Of a stretch of DNA of 33,549 bases, positions 7,259 through 16,943 are shown in pieces; the stretch's first letter is position 1, and every line of letters starts with the position of its first letter. The stretch covers positions 1 through 33,549 of the forward strand of contig CAMDGV010000046.1 in NCBI GenBank assembly GCA_945898055.1. The letters run 5' to 3'. The notes under the pieces were generated by a model that ran no database searches, was not told the origin of the DNA, and was given only the letters and a program-made list of their open reading frames with translations. Both the position numbers and the translations under genes were made by a program. The stretch is from Akkermansia muciniphila (GTDB lineage Bacteria > Verrucomicrobiota > Verrucomicrobiia > Limisphaerales > UBA9464).

Positions 7259-9406
7259 ATTCCCAGTCGTTAAAGCTTTGATCGTTACAATCCGACCTTT
7301 GGACATCCTTTTCATCGTCAACTTGAGCTCCGCACTCCCTGCTGTGAGTCGCGCAAAGTCAGCCACAGAACTCACCTCTTGATCGTCAATATGAGTCACC
7401 AACTCGTAGGGCTTTACCCCGGCAACACTCGCCCGTCCTCCTGCTTCAATCCGAGACACCACCACTCCAGGTTCCTTCTCTCCTCGTTGAATGTAGCGCC
7501 GGACATCGTAGGTCAAATCGCGCACGGTCACTCCCAGACTTTCCGATTTAAATCGCTTCGCCGCTTCGTAATGCAACGGGCCCGCTTCAACCACAAAATC
7601 AACCTTCAAAAGCCGCCCTTCATCCAAAAATTCCGCGCTGAACTTTGTACCAAATCCGAGATCGGTTAAGGCGCGGGTGAAGACCGTCTCGGCCGGTGGC
7701 CACGGGGTGGGAATTCTCTCGAAAAATTGATCTCGAATTTCATCTAATCGCTCCCAGGGAAATCCTTGGGCCCGCGCAAAATCTTCCTCTAATTGGACCT
7801 CAATGGGTGACGGTTGCTTCGCTGATCGGAGCCGCAACAAAATCATGCCCGGCTTAATGCCCGCCTTTGCCCCTGGGGATTCCCGATGAACGTAGGTAAT
7901 TAAACCGCCAGATTGCCCGTCTCGGGTTTGGTTCGAGGCCCCGTTGGCTCGCGCTAGTTCGCGACTCAAGGGCTGCATCTCCACTCCGATCCAAGCCAAA
8001 CGATTCTCATCCGCCTCCGAGACCGGAACATTCGCTGGATCCGCCGACTCGGGTAAGCGGCGAACCGCACTTTCCAAAAGTCGTGCCGTGGTCAACTGAC
8101 GCACCTGTGCGGCAGGTTCGCGCCCGCTCACCCCTGAGTCGCGTCGGACAATCGGTAGAGCAAAAAGCTGCCGCTCAGGGCTAAAAAGAAAGGTGTCTTT
8201 GACCTCGGGATCTGACACTTCAGGATACGGCTCTAATCGGGCTCCCACTCGGACTCCGGCAATTCGCGCCAGATGGAAATAGTTCAAGCGTGTTTCACCT
8301 TGAAGCGCGATTTCGGCTCGCAATAACAAGCGGCCCAAGAGCTCCGCCGGATGCGTCGGATCCACCGACACCACTGATGGGAGGGGCTTCTCGGTCCGGA
8401 CCACCATCACTCCGAAATCACGCAAAGAAGCTTCAAAGGTGGCAACAACCCCCTCTGTTCCACCCGAGAAAACAAGGATATGCTCCAATCGTGCGGTCGT
8501 GCTCGGCTTCATGGAAACCAAAACTGCGACCTTCCCTCCCGATAACACCAAGCCCAAGACATCGCGCTCGGTTGCTGTCTCATCTTCGCTTTCTTCCCCA
8601 TTGCGCCCTCGAAATCGCGCTTGGGTTTGACCGGGCGTCGCTTTAGGACTCCGAAAACTTAACCGCACCCGAACCAAGCTGCGGGAGGTCATTTCCTCCA
8701 AATTTTTTAAGCGACTGGAAAACTCTTCTGCCGTGATTTGAGCCCAAAGTAACGGATCGCCTCGCCAACTTTCGGCTGCGTCCAAGCGATGATTGAGCAC
8801 CAAACCCAGCACCTTTCCGTCCGCAGCCACGGCCACACCTTGGTGCTCACTTACTCGAAACTGCTTGGCCTCTTGGGTCTCAATCCAGTGTCCGCCGAAA
8901 GGTAACAACGCACGAATCATCTGACCATCCTGCCGGAAGTAACTAACCACGCCTGAGGGGACCGCGGATCGCCCTGTCTCAAAGTGAAGTGGGACCGATC
9001 CCTCGATGGGTTGATCTAAAGTCAAGACCAAAGCCCAGTGTTCTCGGAAATAGCCAGTTACTTTCGCCGTCGTTTTTCGATCTCCCTGCCTCACGACTAT
9101 ACCCTTGATGAAACGAGGATGCACACAGGGATCCATGGCGACCACCCGGTTGGATGAAACCAAAAAACCACTAGTTTCCAGTGGACGCTCTTCAGCCACC
9201 AACTCAGCCAGTGTATTCATTTTAGCCCCTGAAGAACGGGGATCCTGATCCAAAATTCCGTGCGGCGCGTCCCCTTTATCAAACTGAAGCTCAAACTCGA
9301 CTTGGATCAACCCTCGCGCCACCGATCGGATCAATCGCGCAGGATCTCGGGTCGCAGCAACCATGGGGAGGGAGACCAGAATCAGCACTAAGAAGGCTCG
9401 AATCAT
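7250..9406 (-). CDS. Exported DegP/HtrA-like PDZ protein lacking protease residues
   Basis: A 718-residue protein with a signal peptide (MIRAFLVLILVSLPMVAATR), two regions shaped like trypsin-type beta barrels (about 28-240 and 280-365) and two PDZ domains (about 470-535 and 624-700). The PDZs show SPGAKAGIKPGMILLRL and VAGVKPYELVTHID. In the first barrel, AKVTGYFREHWALVLTLD lines up with the HtrA strand that normally carries the catalytic Asp in a TDLAVLK-type motif. SEHQGVAVAADGKVLGLV lines up with the active-site loop, but there is no GNSGGP and no serine nucleophile. The second barrel also lacks a triad. It probably acts in the periplasm as a PDZ scaffold or chaperone rather than a protease. 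It is divergent from the epimerase at 9531 and ends in a duplicated stop. Confidence 0.8.
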   Translation of the reverse strand: MIRAFLVLILVSLPMVAATRDPARLIRSVARGLIQVEFELQFDKGDAPHGILDQDPRSSGAKMNTLAELVAEERPLETSGFLVSSNRVVAMDPCVHPRFIKGIVVRQGDRKTTAKVTGYFREHWALVLTLDQPIEGSVPLHFETGRSAVPSGVVSYFRQDGQMIRALLPFGGHWIETQEAKQFRVSEHQGVAVAADGKVLGLVLNHRLDAAESWRGDPLLWAQITAEEFSSRLKNLEEMTSRSLVRVRLSFRSPKATPGQTQARFRGRNGEESEDETATERDVLGLVLSGGKVAVLVSMKPSTTARLEHILVFSGGTEGVVATFEASLRDFGVMVVRTEKPLPSVVSVDPTHPAELLGRLLLRAEIALQGETRLNYFHLARIAGVRVGARLEPYPEVSDPEVKDTFLFSPERQLFALPIVRRDSGVSGREPAAQVRQLTTARLLESAVRRLPESADPANVPVSEADENRLAWIGVEMQPLSRELARANGASNQTRDGQSGGLITYVHRESPGAKAGIKPGMILLRLRSAKQPSPIEVQLEEDFARAQGFPWERLDEIRDQFFERIPTPWPPAETVFTRALTDLGFGTKFSAEFLDEGRLLKVDFVVEAGPLHYEAAKRFKSESLGVTVRDLTYDVRRYIQRGEKEPGVVVSRIEAGGRASVAGVKPYELVTHIDDQEVSSVADFARLTAGSAELKLTMKRMSKGRIVTIKALTTGNSE

Positions 9407-9530
9407 TTAGGGAAAGAGTACTCCCAAGTGAGCTCGGCTCCAATAGCCCATTTAAGACTAAATTTAGATCGCACCTGCTTTTTTGATTCCTCAGTTGCGC
9501 CACAGCTTCTTCTCTCTGTATTGGAGGTGG

Positions 9531-10343
9531 GTGCATTATTCGATCTGCAGTGAGATTTTTAAGGAGTGGCCCCTCGATCGAGCCCTTCGCTTCGCTCAGA
9601 ACACCGGGTACGCGGGTTTCGAATTCGCCCCGTTCACCCTCGCTCCATTGGTCACCGATATTCCCAACGACCGCAGGCGGGAAATCGTCCGCATGGCTTC
9701 CGATGCCGGTATCGCCATCACCGGGATTCATTGGGTCCTCGCCTTCACCGATGGAATGCATGTCAATCATCCTGATCCGATTTGGCGAAAGAGAGCAGCC
9801 GATTACTTGCGTCATTTGGTAGACTTTTGCGCCGATCTAGGTGGAACTCATCTCATCTTTGGTTCACCAAAGAGGCGTGATCTCCTCCCGGGTGTCTCTC
9901 TGGTGCAAGCTCACGAGTGGACTCTGGAAACCTTCCAACCCGCCACCGCCCTTGCTCAACAACGTCGAGTCACTCTTTGCCTCGAACCGCTCGCTCCGTC
10001 AGAGACCAATTATCTCAATACAGCCGCTGAGACCGCAGAACTCGCTTCGCGTATGAATTCACCTGCGTTTGGATTCATGCTCGATGTGAAAGCCATGGCT
10101 TCTGAACCACGCCCCATCGCCGACACGATCCGGATGCATGCTGGCCAATTCGCTTATTTTCATGCCAATGACGAAAACCTCAAAGGCCCTGGATTTGGTT
10201 CCACGGATTATAGCGCCATTGGGGCCGCCTTAAAAGAAACCAAGTATCAAGGATGGGTCTCAGTGGAAGTCTTCACCTTCGAGGAAGGCCCCGAAGTCAT
10301 CGCCACCCAAAGCCTCGCACATCTTCGAAAACATTTGGAATAG
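9531..10343 (+). CDS. Xylose-isomerase-like TIM-barrel sugar epimerase/isomerase
   Basis: A 270-residue AP-endonuclease-2/xylose-isomerase-like TIM barrel. From the GTG at 9531 it reads VHYSICSEIFKEWPLDRALR. A GGAGG at 9523-9527 sits just upstream and decides this start over the TTG at 9483. The four expected metal ligands are present: Glu152 (CLEPLAP), Asp185 (FMLDVKAM), His211 (YFHAND) and Glu246 (VSVEVF). This is the pattern of ketose 3-epimerases and related isomerases that work through a cis-enediolate on a divalent metal. It is cytoplasmic, with no signal peptide. It is followed after 52 bases by an enolase-superfamily gene on the same strand, so the two probably share a transcript and a substrate pathway. 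The specific sugar or cyclitol is not determined. Confidence 0.87.
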   Translation: MHYSICSEIFKEWPLDRALRFAQNTGYAGFEFAPFTLAPLVTDIPNDRRREIVRMASDAGIAITGIHWVLAFTDGMHVNHPDPIWRKRAADYLRHLVDFCADLGGTHLIFGSPKRRDLLPGVSLVQAHEWTLETFQPATALAQQRRVTLCLEPLAPSETNYLNTAAETAELASRMNSPAFGFMLDVKAMASEPRPIADTIRMHAGQFAYFHANDENLKGPGFGSTDYSAIGAALKETKYQGWVSVEVFTFEEGPEVIATQSLAHLRKHLE

Positions 10344-10395
10344 TCGTCACTGCCCCTTCCTTTTTTACTTAATTTGCATCGACTCTCTTTCTGTT

Positions 10396-11805
10396 ATGAA
10401 AACCTCCTTTCAAATCGTCGAAACGGCCCTCTGGTTCCTGCCTGTCACCACACGGGTGCCACTGAAATTTGGAACCGAAGCACTAACCACTGTCACCTGT
10501 GCTCGAGTCCGTCTAACGCTCCGTGCCAGCGATGGTTCCCTTTCCGATGGTTGGGGAGAAACCCCTCTCAGTGTTCAATGGGTCTGGCCTTCCACCCTCC
10601 CTTACGTCCAACGACATCAAGCACTGCTCCAACTCACTACCCGCCTGGCTGAGGCTTGGTTGACCCTCGATCCTTCCACTCACCCCATGCTCTTAGGGCG
10701 CGACGTCAATGACTTCCTCCTTCCCACAGTGCTCCAATCCTTCAATCAGCAGTGCCTAGGTGAGCGGAGTGAACCCGTGCCTCACCTTGCGGCTTTGGTT
10801 TGTAATTCAGCCTTTGATCTCGCCTTCCATGATGCTTTTGCTCGGCACCTGAACCTCCCCGTCTACCAGACTTATTCGCCCTCGTTGCTCCCCTCGACCC
10901 TCGATCAATTTCTTCAGCCGGCTCCGGGATCCGAGGTCCGTTTTCAAGGTCAATATCTTTCCCAATTCCTCGCTGTCTCGCCACGAAAACAGCTGGAAGC
11001 GTGGCATTTGGTCGGCGGACTCGACCCGCTTACTCATGCCGATCTTACAGGTTCCGAACCCAAGGATGGTCATCCCGTGCTATTAGCCGATTGGATCCAA
11101 CGGGACGGACTTCGTTGCCTGAAAATCAAGCTGAGGGGTAACGATGCCGATTGGGACTATCAACGAATCCTGAAGATCGCCCATCTTTCTCGCCCACTAG
11201 GAGTACAACATCTCACCGCAGATTTTAACTGCACGGTGCAGGATCCCGCTTATGTTTGCGGTATTCTCGACCAACTGCAGTCTGATGAGCCGGCTGCCTT
11301 CGACTCCCTTCTTTATGTCGAACAACCTTTCCCCTACGACCTCGAGGCTTACCCCATTGAAGTTCATACGGTTAGCCAGCGAAAGCCCCTGTTTCTAGAC
11401 GAAAGTGCTCACGACTGGCGCTTGGTAAAATTGGGTCGTGAACTGGGCTGGACTGGGGTCGCTCTCAAGACCTGCAAAACCCAAACGGGAGCCCTTCTCT
11501 CTGCCGCTTGGGCGCAAGCGCACGGTATGTCCCTCATGGTCCAAGATCTGACTAATCCCATGCTCGCCCAGATTCCCCATGTCCAATTGGCGGCTCACCT
11601 CCCCACCCTGATGGGCGTTGAGACGAATGCGATGCAATTCTACCCATCGGCCAGCGAAGCTGAAGCGGCGATTCACCCGGGGCTCTACACTCGGCACAAC
11701 GGTTTGCTCGACCTTTCCACCCTGTCTGGACCTGGCTTTGGCTATGCTGGAGCCGACACTGTTCGGGGCCTTCCCCCGGCCGATGTCCATAAATATCGAG
11801 GCTAG
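10396..11805 (+). CDS. Enolase-superfamily (mandelate racemase/muconate lactonizing-like) enzyme
   Basis: A 469-residue protein of the enolase superfamily, longer than the usual 370-400. Catalytic landmarks are the KxK pair Lys243/Lys245 (CLKIKLRG), metal ligands Asp276 (LTADFNCT), Glu309 (YVEQPFPY) and Asp335/Glu336 (FLDESAHD), and Lys358 and Lys361 in ALKTCKTQTG. A KxK acid/base on one side and a lysine on the other suggests the muconate-lactonizing/dipeptide-epimerase type more than the His-Asp mandelate racemase type. Such enzymes abstract a proton alpha to a carboxylate and then racemise, dehydrate or cycloisomerise. An insertion of about 50-80 residues lies between the N-terminal capping domain and the barrel (about 155-225). 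It follows the TIM-barrel gene by 52 bases and ends 48 bases before rsfS, convergently. The substrate is unknown. Confidence 0.85.
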   Translation: MKTSFQIVETALWFLPVTTRVPLKFGTEALTTVTCARVRLTLRASDGSLSDGWGETPLSVQWVWPSTLPYVQRHQALLQLTTRLAEAWLTLDPSTHPMLLGRDVNDFLLPTVLQSFNQQCLGERSEPVPHLAALVCNSAFDLAFHDAFARHLNLPVYQTYSPSLLPSTLDQFLQPAPGSEVRFQGQYLSQFLAVSPRKQLEAWHLVGGLDPLTHADLTGSEPKDGHPVLLADWIQRDGLRCLKIKLRGNDADWDYQRILKIAHLSRPLGVQHLTADFNCTVQDPAYVCGILDQLQSDEPAAFDSLLYVEQPFPYDLEAYPIEVHTVSQRKPLFLDESAHDWRLVKLGRELGWTGVALKTCKTQTGALLSAAWAQAHGMSLMVQDLTNPMLAQIPHVQLAAHLPTLMGVETNAMQFYPSASEAEAAIHPGLYTRHNGLLDLSTLSGPGFGYAGADTVRGLPPADVHKYRG

Positions 11806-11853
11806 GTCGACGCTCACCGAGCGCTTATCGTCCATCTTAAGGCCGCCGAAGCC

Positions 11854-12228
11854 TCAACTTAGTGCCACGGCTTTTCGCCGTGGGATCGTCGCCTTGACCG
11901 CATTTGCATCTGCCCAGAGGCCCTCCAAATCATACCGCTCCCTCACATCCGCCCGCATGAGATGGACAATCACATCAAAGAAATCGACCACCACCCAACT
12001 CGACTGGGCTGTCCCTTCACTTAAGGTCGGTTTTAAGCCGTGTTCCTCCTGCAATCCTCGCAAAAGTTCTCCCTCAATCGCCCGCAAATGCGGTTCACTT
12101 GTTCCCGTAGCGATCACAAAATAATCCGTCACGGTCGAAAGCTTCTTCACATCAAGAATCACGATGTTTTCCGCTTTCTTATTGTCTGCCAGATCGCGGC
12201 ACGCGAGCGCGAGCTTCTTAGAATCCAT
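11854..12228 (-). CDS. rsfS: Ribosomal silencing factor RsfS (YbeB/Iojap family)
   Basis: A 124-residue protein, the standard RsfS size, which binds L14 on the large subunit and blocks subunit joining under nutrient limitation. It reads MDSKKLALACRDLADNKKAE, then IVILDVKKLSTVTDYFVIAT with GTSEPHLRAI. The C-terminal half carries SSWVVVDFFDVIVHLM and ADVRERYDLEGLWADA. All conserved blocks are present. The frame stays open upstream to 12294, but the ATG at 12228 matches the family start. It lies downstream of purH on the same strand after about 170 bases and is convergent with the enolase-family gene. Confidence 0.93.
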   Translation of the reverse strand: MDSKKLALACRDLADNKKAENIVILDVKKLSTVTDYFVIATGTSEPHLRAIEGELLRGLQEEHGLKPTLSEGTAQSSWVVVDFFDVIVHLMRADVRERYDLEGLWADANAVKATIPRRKAVALS

Positions 12229-12398
12229 TGGTCGAAGACTATGACCACTTACGATCGAAGATAAAGACCATTCCACCGAACTCCTTCCAAACAAGACTCT
12301 TTTGACCCTTCAACCTCATCGTCTCAAATGAGCTGAGTGCCGCATCGAATCCTTGTTAAGGGGCCCTAATCTCGATTCAACAGATGATTCCAGTGCCA

Positions 12399-13946
12399 CT
12401 AGTGACGGAAGTGACGAGTACCTGTAAAGACCATTGCCATTCCCCGCTGATCGGCAGCACGAATAACCTCGGCATCGCGCATCGAACCTCCGGGCTGGAT
12501 CGCTGCGGTGGCCCCCGCCTCGCCGGCAGCCACCAATCCGTCGGCGAAGGGAAAGAAAGCGTCCGAACAGACCACGCTACCCGATAAAGCCAATCCCGCC
12601 TCGCCAGCCTTCCAAACCGCAATACGACTTGAATCCACTCGGCTCATCTGACCCGCTCCCACTCCCAATGTCCGATCTGCACTACAGTACAAAATAGCAT
12701 TCGACTTTAAGTGTTTCACCACTTTCCAACCGAAGAGCATCGCCTCCAATTCTGCGGTCGTGGGTTGACGTTGGGTCACCACTTTCAGATCCGAGATTCC
12801 AGTTATTTTCAGATCGCGTTGTTGCCACAAAAAGGAGTCGGCACCCACACTCCGGATATCGAAAGTCGAAGCTGTTACTGGGTTCCTCAATTGGCGTAGC
12901 AAACGTAAATTTTTCTTCTGACTCAAAATAGCCAAGGCTTCCGGAGTGAAATCTGGAGCAATAATTACCTCGCTGAAAATCTCGGAGAGTGCGCGAGCAC
13001 AGCCCGCATCCAATGGGTGATTCACCGCAATAATTCCGCCAAAAGGAGCCTGACGATCCGTGGCTAAAGCCCTTTGCCACGCCTCTTCCAACGAACCACC
13101 CTGTCCAACCCCACACGGATTGGTGTGCTTTAAAATAGCCAATGTCGGAGGACCACTCTCGAACTCCCCAATCAAGGCCGCGGCTGCCGTCAAATCGAGG
13201 ATATTGTTATAGGATAACTCCTTGCCCTGAAGCTGAGTGAAATAATCTGAAAAGCGCCCATATAACGCCGCTTTCTGATGCGGATTCTCTCCATAACGTA
13301 AAACCTGAGCCAGCGGCGCACTGATTGACAGGACTGCTGGAGCGGAATCAATAGCGGAAAATTCTCGAGCAAGATGGGCTGCAATTGCGGCGTCATAAGC
13401 CGCAGTTCGCGAGTAAACCTTAGCCGCTAGGGTTCGGCGCAAGGCCAAATTCGTTCCTCCATTCTCACGGATTTGCTCTGCAACTTGAGCGTAATCAGCT
13501 GGATCCACCACGACGGTCACACTCTCGTGATTCTTCGCGGCACTCCGCAGCATTGAGGGTCCACCAATATCAATATTTTCAATCGCATCATGGAGTGAAA
13601 CGCCAAGTTTCGCCACAGTCGTCTCGAACGGATAAAGGTTCACGACCACTAGATCAATGGGAGCAATGCCATGAGCCAAAGCGGTCGCCTCGTGCACTGG
13701 GTTCCCACGGAGAAAAAGCAACCCTCCATGAACCTTAGGATGCAAGGTTTTCACCCGACCATCGAGCATCTCAGGAAAGCCGGTGTGTTCCGAAATATCC
13801 TTCACCGCCATCCCTGCCTCCCGGATCGACCGCGCCGTTCCCCCGGTTGACAACAGCTCCACCCCAGCTTCAGAAAGAATTCGGGCGAAGTTAATAAGAC
13901 CGGTCTTGTCAGACACGGAGAGTAAAGCGCGCTGGATTTTAGGCAT
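12399..13946 (-). CDS. purH: Bifunctional AICAR formyltransferase / IMP cyclohydrolase
   Basis: A 515-residue bifunctional enzyme carrying out the last two steps of IMP synthesis. The N-terminal IMP cyclohydrolase domain has [31 protein letters not shown] and [11 protein letters not shown]. The C-terminal formyltransferase has [14 protein letters not shown], the catalytic KHTNPCGV (Lys273, His274), [14 protein letters not shown] and the terminal [10 protein letters not shown] and QPGGSMRD with a GTRHFRH end. The frame opens 8 codons earlier at 13970; [16 protein letters not shown] at 13946 is the natural start. It is intact and full length. It is co-directional with rsfS downstream. Confidence 0.96.
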   Translation of the reverse strand: MPKIQRALLSVSDKTGLINFARILSEAGVELLSTGGTARSIREAGMAVKDISEHTGFPEMLDGRVKTLHPKVHGGLLFLRGNPVHEATALAHGIAPIDLVVVNLYPFETTVAKLGVSLHDAIENIDIGGPSMLRSAAKNHESVTVVVDPADYAQVAEQIRENGGTNLALRRTLAAKVYSRTAAYDAAIAAHLAREFSAIDSAPAVLSISAPLAQVLRYGENPHQKAALYGRFSDYFTQLQGKELSYNNILDLTAAAALIGEFESGPPTLAILKHTNPCGVGQGGSLEEAWQRALATDRQAPFGGIIAVNHPLDAGCARALSEIFSEVIIAPDFTPEALAILSQKKNLRLLRQLRNPVTASTFDIRSVGADSFLWQQRDLKITGISDLKVVTQRQPTTAELEAMLFGWKVVKHLKSNAILYCSADRTLGVGAGQMSRVDSSRIAVWKAGEAGLALSGSVVCSDAFFPFADGLVAAGEAGATAAIQPGGSMRDAEVIRAADQRGMAMVFTGTRHFRH

Positions 13947-14347
13947 ACGTGAACCGCGGAGAGTCGCCATCCAAGCGCGGACGTCAACGGTGTAGACGCA
14001 TCATCTTCCATTCTTTGCCGTTTCAAGACTTCACAACCCTCCTTTCGATCCAAAAATCAAAAGTAATAACGACTGAGACCAACAACCTGAAATGATTGAA
14101 TGCGAACTGGGCTGCTCGACCACGCTGACCCCACCACCGTTGGATAGAATCGAGTCAAAAGCTCTTCCGAGGCGGTCGACAAGGGTTGCCCCGAAGTGAC
14201 CCACTCTTAATTTTGTACACACGGCCCAAAACCCACTCGGCATCGAACTCCATTCGACTCTTCTGCTGCCCCCTACGAACCCAAGATATATTTTTACCAC
14301 ATTCCCTTCTTAGTCCTTGCGCTAAGTCACTTAGATTCGATTGGGTT
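13947..14347. other. Divergent gene-free region between purH and the propeller gene
   Basis: About 400 bases containing the start regions of two divergent genes. The plus-strand frame of the propeller gene stays open back to 14186, but the translation there is unlike a protein N-terminus. A TA-rich patch at about 14284-14302 could belong to a promoter. No convincing promoter pair, hairpin or RNA gene can be named. Confidence 0.4.
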
Positions 14348-15712
14348 ATGTTCATGATAAATCATTGGCCTGCCGCAACCCTCGTTCGATGGATAGTTAG
14401 GTTCATCACTTTACTCTGTGTTCCTCTCCACCGCACCGCCGCCGATGACTGGCCTCAATGGCTCGGACCTCAACGCGACGGCGTATGGCGCGAAACCGGC
14501 ATCGTGAAAAAATTCCCAGAGGGCGGCCCAAGGCGACTCTGGCGAACTGAACTCGGTAGTGGCTATTCCGGCCCGGCCATCGCCAACGGCAAAGTCTACG
14601 TGATGGATCGTATCGTGCCGGCGGATGCACCGAAGCCCAAGAACACTTTTGACTTTGCTCAGATTCCTGGAGAAGAACGGGTGCTCTGCCTCGACGCAAT
14701 CAGCGGTAAACTCATCTGGAAACACCAGTATAACTGCCCCTATACGGTCAGTTATGCCGCTGGACCTCGGACCACTCCCTTGGTGGCTGGCCAGCGTGTC
14801 TTTACTCTGGGGACGATGGGTAATCTCGCCTGTCTGAACGCTAAGAGTGGCGACCTGGTTTGGGAGCGAGATTTTAAAAAGGACTTCGGTCTAAAAATTC
14901 CCACTTGGGGAGTTTCAGCAAATCCCCTGCTTGATGGACAAAAGCTCATCTGTGTGGTGGGTGGCGAGGGCACCGTGGCGGTAGCCTTCGACAAAGACAC
15001 CGGCAAAGAACTCTGGCGGGCGCTCTCAGCAAAGGAACCGGGATATGCCCCACCGATGATTTATGAATTCGCTGGTCGCCGACAATTGATCCTCTGGCAC
15101 GCCGAATCGGTGAATGGTCTCGACCCTGAAACGGGCCGTGTCCTGTGGACTGAACCTTGGAAACTCAACTACGGAATGGCCATCGCTACCCCCCGAAAAC
15201 TGGGTGAGCAACTGTATCTCTCCTGCTTTTATAACGGGTCACTCATGCTACGATTCGAGGCGCCTGATAAAGCGCCCGTTGTCGCTTGGCGCACCTCGAA
15301 AATGAGCGAACGCGATACCACTCATCTCAATTGCACGATGAACACCCCGTTCATCGAAGACGGCCACATCTATGGCGCCTGCAGTTATGGTCAATATCGC
15401 TGCATTCGCGCCGACACAGGAGAACGTCAATGGGAAACCTTTGCGCCCACCAGCAGCAAATCTGAGCGTTGGGGTAATTGTTTTACGGTGAAAAATGGAG
15501 TTCGTTTTTTCCTCTTCAGCGAAAAGGGCGATCTGATTATCGCCAACCTGTCACCGACAGGTTATCAGGAGATCAGCCGTGCCCATCTTCTTGACCCAGT
15601 GAATACCGATCCAGGACGTTCTGTCGTGTGGTCACATCCTGCTTTTGCCAACCGCCGTGTCTATGTGCGGAACGATCAGGAGCTCATTTGCGTCGATCTC
15701 GCTGCGAAATAA
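14348..15712 (+). CDS. Exported PQQ-like beta-propeller repeat protein
   Basis: A 454-residue protein from the ATG at 14348, with a basic then hydrophobic N-terminus (LVRWIVRFITLLCVPLH) that looks like a signal peptide. It is followed by the characteristic DDWPQWLGPQRDGVWRETGI. Propeller blades repeat the pattern of a glycine-rich strand and a [KR]-[LV]-x-W turn: LCLDAISGKLIWKHQY, ACLNAKSGDLVWERDF, VAFDKDTGKELWRAL, NGLDPETGRVLWTEPW and RCIRADTGERQWETF. This is the secreted PQQ-binding-like (BamB/alcohol dehydrogenase propeller) family common in Planctomycetes and Verrucomicrobia. No quinoprotein catalytic residues or heme motif are obvious, so it is more likely a binding or scaffold protein. 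The esterase gene starts 84 bases downstream on the same strand. Confidence 0.85.
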   Translation: MFMINHWPAATLVRWIVRFITLLCVPLHRTAADDWPQWLGPQRDGVWRETGIVKKFPEGGPRRLWRTELGSGYSGPAIANGKVYVMDRIVPADAPKPKNTFDFAQIPGEERVLCLDAISGKLIWKHQYNCPYTVSYAAGPRTTPLVAGQRVFTLGTMGNLACLNAKSGDLVWERDFKKDFGLKIPTWGVSANPLLDGQKLICVVGGEGTVAVAFDKDTGKELWRALSAKEPGYAPPMIYEFAGRRQLILWHAESVNGLDPETGRVLWTEPWKLNYGMAIATPRKLGEQLYLSCFYNGSLMLRFEAPDKAPVVAWRTSKMSERDTTHLNCTMNTPFIEDGHIYGACSYGQYRCIRADTGERQWETFAPTSSKSERWGNCFTVKNGVRFFLFSEKGDLIIANLSPTGYQEISRAHLLDPVNTDPGRSVVWSHPAFANRRVYVRNDQELICVDLAAK

Positions 15713-15795
15713 AAACGGCTATCGATCCCTCATCCGAAAAGTTTCCCCTGCAATTTGGCCTCGATCTTGCCTCAAAAAAGGGCATTTTTAGTTCT

Positions 15796-16710
15796 GTGAA
15801 TTCCTCCTTGTTTCAGCGGCTTTTGTTGGCTGGCTTGCCAGTTTTTCTGTCCATTCAAGTTTCGGCATTCCCCTTGCCAGTGATCAATCTTTGGCCAAAT
15901 AAACCCCCGGGCGAACAGAGCATCTTGCCCGAGGAACGCGATAGCACCAAACCCTCCGATGGCCTCGTTGCCGGTAAATCGGTAATCCGACTGGGGAACG
16001 TTTCTCTCCCAACTCTTCAAGTCTTTCGTCCTCCGATCGACAAAGACAACGGTACCTCGGTCTTAGTTTTACCTGGGGGCGGGTACCATATCTTGGCGAT
16101 GGATTTAGAAGGGAGCGAGGTTTGTGAATGGCTCAACTCTATTGGAGTGACCGGCCTATTGGTCAAATATCGCGTCCCAAAACGCGACGGTCTTTCGGAG
16201 AATATCGCCCCGCATCAAGACGCCCAACGTGCCCTCAGTTTAGCCCGTTTTCACGCCAAAGAATGGGGGATCAATCCACAAAGAATAGGGGTGATGGGGT
16301 TCTCGGCGGGCGGCCATCTTGCGGCGCGCTTAAGCAACAATTTTAATGACCGTAGCTATCCGAAGATTGATGCTGCCGATCAATCAAGTTGCCGCCCCGA
16401 TTTTACGCTCTTGATTTATCCTGCATACCTCACCGACAAGGCCGCCGGTGACCGCTTGAATTCTCAACTCCCTGTTAGCAACAACACTCCTCCTACCTTT
16501 CTAGCCATCGCGCAGGATGATCCGGTGCGAGTCGAAAATGCCCTGCAGTATGCCATTGCTTTGCAGGCATCCAAGGTTCCCTTAGAACTCCACATTTATC
16601 CTAACGGCGGTCACGGTTACGGACTGCGCCGCACTCAGGAACCGGTGACCACTTGGCCCGATCGTGCTGCCGATTGGCTCGGCAGGCGCGGGCTTCTTGA
16701 GAAAAAGTAA
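15796..16710 (+). CDS. Exported alpha/beta hydrolase (acetyl-xylan-esterase-like)
   Basis: From the GTG at 15796 the protein is 304 residues with a signal peptide (SLFQRLLLAGLPVFLSIQ to VSAFP). The oxyanion-hole loop VLPGGGYHILAMD (about 91-103), nucleophile Ser170 in GVMGFSAGGHLAAR, acid Asp241/Asp242 in AIAQDDPVRVEN and His273 in NGGHGYGLR make a complete triad. The opening VINLWPNKPPGE is the hallmark of the exported BD-FAE/xylanase-B-annotated esterases of Bacteroidetes and PVC bacteria that deacetylate plant polysaccharides. A TTG at 15808 is an alternative start. The frame is open further upstream but overlaps the propeller gene. The start codon is rare and lacks a clear ribosome binding site, so it is the weakest part of the call. 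Confidence 0.85.
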   Translation: MNSSLFQRLLLAGLPVFLSIQVSAFPLPVINLWPNKPPGEQSILPEERDSTKPSDGLVAGKSVIRLGNVSLPTLQVFRPPIDKDNGTSVLVLPGGGYHILAMDLEGSEVCEWLNSIGVTGLLVKYRVPKRDGLSENIAPHQDAQRALSLARFHAKEWGINPQRIGVMGFSAGGHLAARLSNNFNDRSYPKIDAADQSSCRPDFTLLIYPAYLTDKAAGDRLNSQLPVSNNTPPTFLAIAQDDPVRVENALQYAIALQASKVPLELHIYPNGGHGYGLRRTQEPVTTWPDRAADWLGRRGLLEKK

Positions 16711-16792
16711 TCACAGGGTTCAAGGGATTGCCCCCCCCTTTGCCCCCCTCTCTCGGAGCTTAACGCACTGATGACTCCGCTCGAGCTAATGC

Positions 16793-16842
16793 AATCTTGG
16801 GTAAACCCATCGCTACCCCTTGGCCGTCAGCCAAGATTTTTT
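16793..16842 (+). terminator. Possible intrinsic terminator after the esterase gene
   Basis: AATCTTGG at 16793-16800 pairs perfectly with CCAAGATT at 16831-16838, and the stem runs straight into a T-run ending at 16842. The 30-base loop is long for a classic terminator and the stem is AT-containing, so strength is doubtful. Its position, about 80 bases past the esterase stop and before the pseudopilin gene, fits transcription termination. Confidence 0.4.
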
Positions 16843-16943
16843 CTGGGCCTCCCCCAAAGATTTTGAAACAGACCCTTGCAGATCAGCCTCTCTAAGAGTA
16901 GTCAACTAACCAGCCACTAATCCCCTCCCTCTTATCTAATCCT

